Source of the DNA: Methylococcaceae bacterium
GTDB lineage: Bacteria; Pseudomonadota; Gammaproteobacteria; Methylococcales; Methylococcaceae
Length of the DNA: 5,445 nt
Assembly: GCA_005792805.1 (NCBI GenBank)
Contig: SXQV01000092.1
Location: 1-5,445 of the forward strand
Direction of reading: 5' to 3'
Positions within the stretch are counted from its first letter, which is position 1. The number at the start of each line of letters is the position of its first letter. A program made the translations under genes and the position numbers. Shown piece after piece: positions 1-4,875 of the stretch. The notes below the pieces were generated by a model. The model did no database searches, was not told where the DNA came from, and worked only from the letters and a program-made list of their open reading frames with translations.

Positions 1-20
1 AACAAAACATAATTATATCA

Positions 21-50
21 TTGACTTACAGGATTGGCATGGATTCTGTT
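21..50 (+). promoter_or_regulatory. Weak candidate promoter upstream of the cytochrome gene
   Basis: The first 50 bases are clearly more AT-rich than the coding sequence that follows. TTGACT at 21-26 is a good match to a sigma-70 -35 box (5 of 6), but the best -10 candidate at the right distance, TCTGTT at 45-50, matches TATAAT at only three positions. An alternative is that the TTATAT-like stretch at 13-18 is a -10 whose -35 lies before the window. Both are guesses; the AT-rich leader itself is the only firm observation. Confidence 0.2.
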
Positions 51-100
51 TGCTGAGAGCTTTGTCCGCAAATGCGGCGATAAATCAATAACTCAGGCCC

Positions 101-104
101 GGAG
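101..104 (+). promoter_or_regulatory. Ribosome binding site that decides the cytochrome start
   Basis: GGAG at 101-104 lies 7 nt before the ATG at 112, which is ideal Shine-Dalgarno spacing. This supports ATG 112 as the start rather than the in-frame TTG at 34, which has no comparable site close upstream. Confidence 0.7.
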
Positions 105-111
105 AATCGAG

Positions 112-195
112 ATGTCACTACAACGCCACCTGTGCGCCCTTCTTCTGCCGGGCCTCATTGCCCTGGTGATTCTCCTGCCAGACATGGCGGAGGCC
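112..195 (+). other. Sec signal peptide of the multihaem cytochrome
   Basis: Residues 1-28 show a short basic N-region (Q4-R5-H6), a hydrophobic core from about L7 to L22, and a cleavage motif A26-E27-A28 before A29. There is no lipobox cysteine at the predicted cleavage site, so a lipoprotein is not supported. Export by Sec fits a c-type cytochrome, whose haems are attached on the periplasmic side. Confidence 0.85.
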
Positions 196-3100
196 GCATC
201 CGGCCTGCGCATTACCCAGGCCCAGTGGTCCAGGGTGACGGGCATGTTGACCGTGCGGGGCATATCCGCAGCGGATGGCCCGGTTTCGCTGTACGACCCC
301 AGTGGACGCCTGCTGGGCACGGCGAATCCGGAGGCTAACCACCGATTCAAGCTGAAAGTCGCGGATCAATGGCCGGAGCTGCTATGCCGTGTCCGGGCAA
401 AAGCCGACGGCGGGCAGGCCAGCAAAGCGGTCAGCGGCAGGCCCGGCAAAGACTGCGGCAAAGTCCCCCAGTGCCAGATTATCGACCCGCCCGGCGGTCT
501 GGCGGTCAAGGCGAATGAGGATGTCAGTTTCAAGGCCACCGCCCAGCTCAAGGATAAAAAGGCGGGGCCGCTCAGGCTGGAATGGGACTTCGCCGGTGGC
601 TCCATGGGCGAACTGCTGCCCGGTAGCAACCCGCCGGCGTATCTCCGCCCGCACCGCGAAACCGCCACGGTTCAGTTTGTCCGTGACAACAGCCATTACC
701 GGGTCCGCTTCACGGCTTTCGACGGCCAGCGCCGTTACTGCGAAGATGCCATTGACGTGAAGGTCGGTACGCCGCCAGAGACACCCCCGGGCGTTCCCCT
801 GATGGCGGCCAAGGCGGCGGCTGAAAGTCCGGCGCGGGGCAGTGCAAAAGCGGCGGGCGTGGTCGTGCTGCCGTTTGCGGAAATGACCATGAGCGGCGCG
901 GGAGATTATCGCTATATCCCCAATGTCGAGGTGCCTCTGGCTTCTGGTGCCTTCTCCCAGCTCAATGCCGTGGCTTACCGCAAGGAGCGTTTGCCTGTTC
1001 CCCTCGATGGTACTCAGGTGGCCATGAAATACGCGGCGGCTTCCAACCCGAGCGATCCGGTGGGGCCGAATTCCATCAATTCCACCAGTCAAAACTGGCC
1101 GCTGAATCCTGACTCCAGGCGGGCTGCAAAATTATTGACCGCCGCCATCCAGAAAACAGATGCGTGGGAAGTCTTTGTCCGTCCGCCGGCCGATGTGTTG
1201 GACGCCGAGTATTACAGTACAAACTGGATGACCATCAATCCGGGAGATACGCATGGAGACCCTGCGACTGCCCGGCTTGTTGGTCCAGATGAAGGATATG
1301 TCCTGAAAGCGTTTCCCGGAGATCAATCCGCTGCAACAGGGCTGATTGGGCGCTACATGCCGGGACGGGACGGGCCTTTTGCTACAAACGTGGCACAAGA
1401 GTTCACGTCATACTGGCAGGGGGAGCAAAAGCACATCGCGCGTGCAATTCCCCTGACGGATATTGATGATGCCGGTCGCGTGAATCCTTACCCTCTGCTG
1501 CGGGTAAACGCGGTGGACAAGGCCACGGGCGAGACCCTGGCCAGTACGGATGCCGTGGTGGGTGCCGGGAAGGACGTTCATTGCCGGGAGTGCCATGCCA
1601 AAGGCAAGATTGCCGCCAACGACCAGTTCGATTGGGCCTCCATCCAGCAGGCGTTTCATTCCAGCAAGCTTTACGGAAACCGGGGAAGCTGTTACTGGGC
1701 GGCACCGTTCTGTACACGGTCGTTCTTTGCGCCCAGTTTTTATGAATCGGTAGACGGCGACAATCGGCCCAGCACTAACCTGCTGGATCAGGAGCTGGCC
1801 GCGAACAAGAATATCGGGCAATTGCACGATTTTTACGACGACACGGGAGAAGAGGCTAAACACCATGGGTGGCCCCTCGCGGCGAGTGGCGCCTTCACTG
1901 CGGATGCGCCAGCCCGCTGTAATGGTTGCCATAGAAGCCATATCAACGGGCAGTTCGAGGATGTGTTCGATTTCCCCGGCTGGCATAGCGCGGGACAACC
2001 CACGGACAGCAATACCTTCTTGTCCAGGGTCGTACACAACTTCCACGAGCAATTGCAGCTGGACCCCAGCAATTCGGGCAAGATTCTGCGCGACACGGTG
2101 ACAGGCCGCCCCAAACTGTGGGATCCCGCCACCGGTGCCAACCCCAATACGCTTTTCCCGGTGATGGATGCCAGCGGCAACAGCCTGCCCAGCGAGATGA
2201 ACTGTCTGCGCTGTCACTCCGGCCATCGGGAGCCGCTCTTCCGTGACCGCCACTATGCGGCAGGCCTGTCGTGCGTGGATTGTCATGGCGATATGGATGC
2301 GGTGGGAGGAGCCCACACCAAACCCAAGCCCGGCCCCGAGGGCAAGGCCAACCGGCTTGACTGGTATGACCAGCCCAACTGCGGTTCCTGTCATACCGGT
2401 AATGGTAATGAAGGCAGGGAGGCCGGTAATGGCTTCTTTAGTGCGGGCGTCATGCGGCAGGCATTTGATAGCGCTGACCCCTCCGCCAGCACCCGCAAGC
2501 CAGCCTCAAGCCGTTTCGCGGTGCAGGAGAGCAATCCAATTGAAATCCGGACGGTGAACGTGGAACTGCTGGAGCGACTGACCGCCGAGGGCAAGGTGCC
2601 GGCTGACCGGAGCAGGGCGTTCTCGACGCTGAAGCTGACCCCGCAACTGTACCGGCAGAGCCACGACACCCACGGTAATGTGGCCTGTGCGGCCTGCCAT
2701 GGTGATGCCCATGAGGTGTGGCCCAATCGGGACCCCAAGGCCAACGACAATCTCACGGCCAATCAGCTTCAGGGCTTCGCCGGGCCGATTACGGAATGTA
2801 CGGTTTGCCACAGCAAGGACGCATTTGCTGAATACCAGAATCTGGATGCCGGCCGGTTCAGCGGTCTTCCCGAGAATTCAGGGGTACTCGGCGGTCCCCA
2901 CGGTATGCATCCGATGCGTGACGAGAGCTGGTGGAAGCAGGCCAAAGACGAGATCGTTAAAAGCGGCTGGCATGACAATGTCTACCGTAACCCGGGAGCC
3001 AGTGATGAGGACCAGTGCGCCGCCTGTCATGGGGCAGACCACAAGGGCACTCGCCTGTCCAAAACTCCAGTGGACCTTGACCTCGACCTGGGCAACGGCA

Positions 3101-3882
3101 AGGTCGCCAGGTGGAAGGCGGGTGAGGAGGTCGGCTGTAACAAGTGTCACTCCATAGAAAAGAGTTTCCGCAACGGGCCGACGGGATTCAAGCCGGAAGC
3201 GGTGAATCACGATCCGGTCATTACTTCCATGCCCGCCGTGACTGAAGTAGTGATGGGGGAGAGCTTCAGTTATCAGGTGGTGGCCAGTGATCCGGATGGC
3301 GACCCGTTGACCTATAGTCTGGGATCGCGTCCGAACAAGCCGGACACGATGACGATAGACCAGAATGGTTTGCTGAAATATGACTGGCCACAGAAGCTTT
3401 TGTCGGATTACTCGCCATTCGGGTCATTTAAGTTCCCCTATACAACGGTGACCGTTACGGATGGCAAAGGCGGCCATGCGACCCAGACACTGAATATGGT
3501 GCTGCGTTGCCCGGCGGGGCAATCCTGGACCAGAGGAGGTTTTGGAACCGGACAGTGCGTTGCGAGTGCGGTGGGGGGAGTTCAAATCACGTCCAAACCG
3601 CCAGTGACCGGGATGAATGGCGGTGAGCGCTATTCGTATGCGGTCGTCGCCAGCAGTGCCAGCGGTGATCCGCTAACCCTCGCTCTGAGTGGTCAGCCTG
3701 GCGGCATGGTCATGAATGGTAGTGGCCTGATCGAATGGTCCCCCGGTGCTGGGACATCGGGTTCGTTTAACTTTCAGGTCACGGCCACCGATGGCAAGGG
3801 CGGGCGTGCGGTTCAGGCGGTCTCCTTGACCGTCTGTGCGCCACCCCAGAAATGGCATGCTGACATGGGCCACTGCATGTAG
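112..3882 (+). CDS. Exported nine-haem c-type cytochrome with N- and C-terminal Ig-like modules
   Basis: This 1256-residue protein is predicted to carry electrons in the periplasm or outside the cell; donor and acceptor are unknown. After the signal peptide come an Ig-like module (about 29-115, C92 and C115 probably paired), a PKD-like module (about 121-215, WDFAGG motif, C121 and C210 probably paired) and an Ala/Pro linker. A long haem-free segment (about 244-485) precedes nine CXXCH motifs, with first Cys at residues 491, 603, 698, 721, 757, 859, 896, 969 and 1009. Many other His residues could be distal ligands, for example H642, H645 and those around 855-870. C527 and C534 form a CX6C pair that is not a haem motif. 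Two Ig/cadherin-like repeats (1032-1133 and 1157-1242) end in Cys loops. I recognise no named homologue. Neighbours give no functional clue: no porin, maturation or quinone-oxidase gene is visible. The class is near certain; the role is inference. Confidence 0.93.
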   Translation: MSLQRHLCALLLPGLIALVILLPDMAEAASGLRITQAQWSRVTGMLTVRGISAADGPVSLYDPSGRLLGTANPEANHRFKLKVADQWPELLCRVRAKADGGQASKAVSGRPGKDCGKVPQCQIIDPPGGLAVKANEDVSFKATAQLKDKKAGPLRLEWDFAGGSMGELLPGSNPPAYLRPHRETATVQFVRDNSHYRVRFTAFDGQRRYCEDAIDVKVGTPPETPPGVPLMAAKAAAESPARGSAKAAGVVVLPFAEMTMSGAGDYRYIPNVEVPLASGAFSQLNAVAYRKERLPVPLDGTQVAMKYAAASNPSDPVGPNSINSTSQNWPLNPDSRRAAKLLTAAIQKTDAWEVFVRPPADVLDAEYYSTNWMTINPGDTHGDPATARLVGPDEGYVLKAFPGDQSAATGLIGRYMPGRDGPFATNVAQEFTSYWQGEQKHIARAIPLTDIDDAGRVNPYPLLRVNAVDKATGETLASTDAVVGAGKDVHCRECHAKGKIAANDQFDWASIQQAFHSSKLYGNRGSCYWAAPFCTRSFFAPSFYESVDGDNRPSTNLLDQELAANKNIGQLHDFYDDTGEEAKHHGWPLAASGAFTADAPARCNGCHRSHINGQFEDVFDFPGWHSAGQPTDSNTFLSRVVHNFHEQLQLDPSNSGKILRDTVTGRPKLWDPATGANPNTLFPVMDASGNSLPSEMNCLRCHSGHREPLFRDRHYAAGLSCVDCHGDMDAVGGAHTKPKPGPEGKANRLDWYDQPNCGSCHTGNGNEGREAGNGFFSAGVMRQAFDSADPSASTRKPASSRFAVQESNPIEIRTVNVELLERLTAEGKVPADRSRAFSTLKLTPQLYRQSHDTHGNVACAACHGDAHEVWPNRDPKANDNLTANQLQGFAGPITECTVCHSKDAFAEYQNLDAGRFSGLPENSGVLGGPHGMHPMRDESWWKQAKDEIVKSGWHDNVYRNPGASDEDQCAACHGADHKGTRLSKTPVDLDLDLGNGKVARWKAGEEVGCNKCHSIEKSFRNGPTGFKPEAVNHDPVITSMPAVTEVVMGESFSYQVVASDPDGDPLTYSLGSRPNKPDTMTIDQNGLLKYDWPQKLLSDYSPFGSFKFPYTTVTVTDGKGGHATQTLNMVLRCPAGQSWTRGGFGTGQCVASAVGGVQITSKPPVTGMNGGERYSYAVVASSASGDPLTLALSGQPGGMVMNGSGLIEWSPGAGTSGSFNFQVTATDGKGGRAVQAVSLTVCAPPQKWHADMGHCM
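1582..3150 (+). other. Nine-haem region (nine CXXCH motifs)
   Basis: The haem-attachment motifs read, in order: CRECH (1582-1596), CNGCH (1918-1932), CLRCH (2203-2217), CVDCH (2272-2286), CGSCH (2380-2394), CAACH (2686-2700), CTVCH (2797-2811), CAACH (3016-3030) and CNKCH (3136-3150). All are canonical; I saw no CXXCK or expanded-spacing variant. Spacing is uneven: the first two are about 110 residues apart and 95 from the third, the third to fifth lie within 60 residues, then a gap of about 100 precedes the last four. In multihaem cytochromes such motifs bind covalent c-haem, usually with a second His as distal ligand. Confidence 0.95.
3205..3558 (+). repeat. C-terminal Ig/cadherin-like repeat 1 with Cys loop
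   Basis: Residues 1032-1149 form a putative Ig module of the He_PIG/cadherin-like kind. It has NHDPVI at the start, an acidic DPDGDPLTY motif (D1060, D1062, D1064, a possible calcium site) and a closing TDGKGGHA strand. It ends in a short tail from C1133 (CPAGQSW) to C1149 (GTGQC), probably a disulfide loop. It is homologous to the next repeat, so the two arose by internal duplication or shuffling. Confidence 0.8.
3580..3876 (+). repeat. C-terminal Ig/cadherin-like repeat 2 with Cys loop
   Basis: Residues 1157-1255 repeat the plan of the preceding module: a YSYAVVAS strand, a SASGDPLTL motif in place of DPDGDPLTY, a TDGKGGRA strand, and a tail from C1242 (CAPPQKW) to C1255 (MGHC), followed by one Met and the stop codon. 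Two of the three acidic residues of the first repeat are replaced by Ser (only D1186 remains), so any calcium binding is probably lost here. Confidence 0.8.
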
Positions 3883-3895
3883 GCTTTCCCTCTCT

Positions 3896-3928
3896 CGGCA
3901 TCACCGGCGCTTTGGGCAGGTGGTGCCG
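3896..3928 (+). terminator. Stem-loop just after the cytochrome stop codon
   Basis: CGGCATCACC (3896-3905) pairs with GGTGGTGCCG (3919-3928), giving a 10-bp stem with one G-T wobble and a 13-nt loop, beginning 13 nt after the stop codon. A T-run (3940-3943) follows only after a second, small TCAT/ATGA hairpin, so this is not a textbook Rho-independent terminator. It may be a terminator element or a 3' stabilising hairpin. Confidence 0.4.
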
Positions 3929-3988
3929 TCATCCGATGATTTTCATATCGGTTACGTCCAGGTGCGTACTCTGGCGCTGAAGTGCTAT

Positions 3989-4014
3989 CCGGGGGCTTGG
4001 GTCCCCGGTTCTTT
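3989..4014 (+). terminator. Candidate Rho-independent terminator before the toxin-antitoxin operon
   Basis: CCGGGG (3989-3994) and CCCCGG (4003-4008) form a six-pair all-GC stem with an 8-nt loop, followed directly by TTCTTT (4009-4014). GC-rich stem plus pyrimidine/T tract is the pattern of an intrinsic terminator. It would end cytochrome transcripts about 130 nt after the stop codon and insulate the following operon. The T tract is short and interrupted, hence moderate confidence. Confidence 0.5.
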
Positions 4015-4037
4015 ACCCAACAGTTTTTGAATACCCA

Positions 4038-4064
4038 TTGCCTCATCCGCCAGTGGCGGATAAC
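4038..4064 (+). promoter_or_regulatory. Tentative toxin-antitoxin operon promoter
   Basis: TTGCCT (4038-4043, four of six to the -35 consensus) and GATAAC (4059-4064, four of six to the -10 consensus) are separated by 15 nt, a little short. If real, transcription would start near 4071-4073, essentially at the GTG start codon, implying a leaderless or nearly leaderless toxin mRNA. The palindrome at 4045-4061 would then cover the spacer and part of the -10 box. This is inference from weak matches. Confidence 0.25.
4045..4061. promoter_or_regulatory. Perfect 17-bp palindrome, likely antitoxin operator
   Basis: ATCCGCCA (4045-4052) and TGGCGGAT (4054-4061) are exact inverted repeats around one central base, ending 11 nt before the toxin start codon. 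HigA/Xre-type antitoxins bind palindromes overlapping their own promoter, so this is the natural operator candidate for repression by the antitoxin or the toxin-antitoxin complex. I saw no second copy in the window, which argues against a generic dispersed repeat, although only this window could be checked. Confidence 0.55.
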
Positions 4065-4072
4065 ATGAGAGC

Positions 4073-4384
4073 GTGGAATTTATAGAGACCCCCACATTCA
4101 CCCGCCTACTTCTGGATCTGCTGACCGATGATGAGTACAGCGGTCTTCAGAGCGTTCTGGTGGACAATCCAGAGCGGGGCGACCTTATCAGGGGTGGAGG
4201 CGGCATTCGTAAGCTGCGCTACGCGCTCTCTGGCCGAGGTAAAAGTGGAGGGGTTCGCGTCATTTACTACTGGATGAGGGATGACGGACAGATTTACATG
4301 CTGCTGATTTATCCGAAGTCGAAGAAAGACACGCTGACTGATCGGGAAACAGCCTTGCTACGCGAGTTTGTGAAGGAGCTGTGA
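4073..4384 (+). CDS. higB: RelE/HigB2-type mRNA interferase toxin
   Basis: This 103-residue protein matches the RelE-like HigB-2 toxin family (Pfam RelE type, COG4737), cytoplasmic ribosome-dependent or ribosome-associated mRNA endonucleases that stop translation when the antitoxin is lost. Family hallmarks visible are the opening MEFIETPTF, the GDLIRGGGGIRKLRYA core (36-51), GRGKSGGVRVIYYW (54-67) and the strand MLLIYPKSKKD (76-86). Length is typical. The start is GTG: an in-frame TAA four codons upstream (4061-4063) excludes a longer form, and the next in-frame ATG would remove most of the protein. Shine-Dalgarno support is poor, since GAGAG at 4067-4071 touches the start codon and GGCGGA at 4055-4060 is 12 nt away. 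The antitoxin gene begins 2 nt after the stop codon, so the pair is co-transcribed. The gene looks intact. The symbol reflects family similarity only. Confidence 0.88.
   Translation: MEFIETPTFTRLLLDLLTDDEYSGLQSVLVDNPERGDLIRGGGGIRKLRYALSGRGKSGGVRVIYYWMRDDGQIYMLLIYPKSKKDTLTDRETALLREFVKEL
4373..4378 (+). promoter_or_regulatory. Ribosome binding site deciding the antitoxin start
   Basis: AAGGAG, within the last codons of the toxin gene, is 8 nt from the ATG at 4387 but only 2 nt from the GTG at 4381. It therefore favours ATG 4387. A much stronger site than that of the toxin fits the usual need for more antitoxin than toxin. Confidence 0.75.
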
Positions 4385-4386
4385 CG

Positions 4387-4677
4387 ATGGAACAGGATTT
4401 ATTCAATGATTTGCTGCAAAGCTTGAAGGAGGCGAAGGCCATTGCCCACGGAGAAGCGCAGCCTTCCCGCCGGTTTACGGTTGCACCTCCCGATGTAAAG
4501 GCCGTCCGCGAGCAAATAGGGCTCTCTCAGAGCGAGTTTGCCCGGCTAATGCGCGTCAGTGTCAAAACACTTCAGAATTGGGAACAACATCGCCGCAACC
4601 CGACGGGTCCCGCTGCCGCATTGCTCAAGATCGTACTGACTGCGCCTGAAATAGCCCTCAAGACACTCCACCCATAA
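4387..4677 (+). CDS. higA: Xre/HigA (NadS-type) helix-turn-helix antitoxin
   Basis: This 96-residue protein resembles the NadS/HigA-2 antitoxin family (COG2944-like). The N-terminal part (1-30), with MEQDLFNDLLQSLKEAKAIA and an RRF segment, is the toxin-binding type of region in this family. Residues 37-82 are an Xre/Cro-type DNA-binding domain with the characteristic GLSQSEFARLMRVSVKTLQNWEQ run (45-67) and the RRNPTGPAAALLKI tail. Expected roles are to neutralise the adjacent toxin by direct binding and to repress the operon, probably at the palindrome 4045-4061. I chose ATG 4387 over GTG 4381 because the AAGGAG site has correct spacing only to the ATG. The gene is complete and of normal length. 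No clear terminator follows it. Confidence 0.9.
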   Translation: MEQDLFNDLLQSLKEAKAIAHGEAQPSRRFTVAPPDVKAVREQIGLSQSEFARLMRVSVKTLQNWEQHRRNPTGPAAALLKIVLTAPEIALKTLHP

Positions 4678-4875
4678 CGGTTTCAATGTAGGCATCGTTG
4701 TTGCGGGCGGGGCCGAGGGTGACTTTACTTGCTTGATTCTCTGTAACCGTGCTTCATTGCGCCCATGGGTGGAACGAAGCTGAGATGCTCTGAATTCCCG
4801 GAATGCAGCGACCCCCATAGGTGACTTTGCGGTATGCTTCGGTGTGTCTCAATTCAGTGTTTTCAGGGAGCGGTT
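4678..4875. other. Intergenic region between antitoxin and gnd
   Basis: No supportable gene lies in these 198 bp. Visible structure: GGTGACTTT occurs twice in direct orientation (4718-4726 and 4820-4828); ATTCC-C-GGAAT (4794-4804) is a short palindrome; GCTTC/GAAGC arms (4751-4755, 4776-4780) enclose CCCATGGG; and the last bases of the antitoxin gene, TCCACCCAT (4667-4675), recur inverted as ATGGGTGGA (4765-4773). The gnd promoter should be here, but no convincing -35/-10 pair is seen; TATGCT (4833-4838) is the best isolated -10-like hexamer. Confidence 0.5.
4865..4870 (+). promoter_or_regulatory. gnd ribosome binding site
   Basis: AGGGAG lies 5 nt before the ATG at 4876, a good Shine-Dalgarno match and spacing that fixes the gnd start. 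Confidence 0.75.

Noticed and set aside
34..54. Sigma-54-like TTGGCAT ... TTGCT promoter
   Set aside because: The GG and GC elements are 16 nt apart (36 to 52) rather than the required 12; the alternative TGG at 40 gives 11. Spacing is strict for sigma-54.
34..111. In-frame N-terminal extension of the cytochrome from TTG at 34
   Set aside because: It would put 26 mostly polar residues before a clean signal peptide, uses a rare start codon and lacks a ribosome binding site, whereas ATG 112 has GGAG 7 nt upstream.
382..2394. Long open frames on the minus strand inside the cytochrome gene
   Set aside because: Their products have no recognisable domain, and the plus-strand frame has nine haem motifs, signal peptide and Ig modules; these are GC-rich shadow frames.
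3836..4030. Small plus-strand ORF overlapping the cytochrome 3' end
   Set aside because: No ribosome binding site, it starts inside the cytochrome gene, and it runs through both stem-loops; the peptide looks like chance translation.
4381..4386. GTG start for the antitoxin overlapping the toxin stop codon
   Set aside because: The AAGGAG at 4373-4378 is only 2 nt away, too close for initiation; ATG 4387 is correctly spaced.
4660..4757. Minus-strand peptide resembling KVTLGPARNNDAYIE, vaguely like an efflux adaptor C-terminus
   Set aside because: Only about 30 codons lie between stops, there is no start codon, it overlaps the antitoxin 3' end, and the resemblance is too short to support a pseudogene.
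4546..4818. Minus-strand 90-codon frame across the antitoxin end and intergenic gap
   Set aside because: It overlaps the antitoxin helix-turn-helix gene and shows no recognisable motif.
4661..4875. Integron attC site after the toxin-antitoxin pair
   Set aside because: The TAAC at the end of the antitoxin gene does not fit RYYYAAC, and no matching GTTRRRY arm with a paired stem was found.
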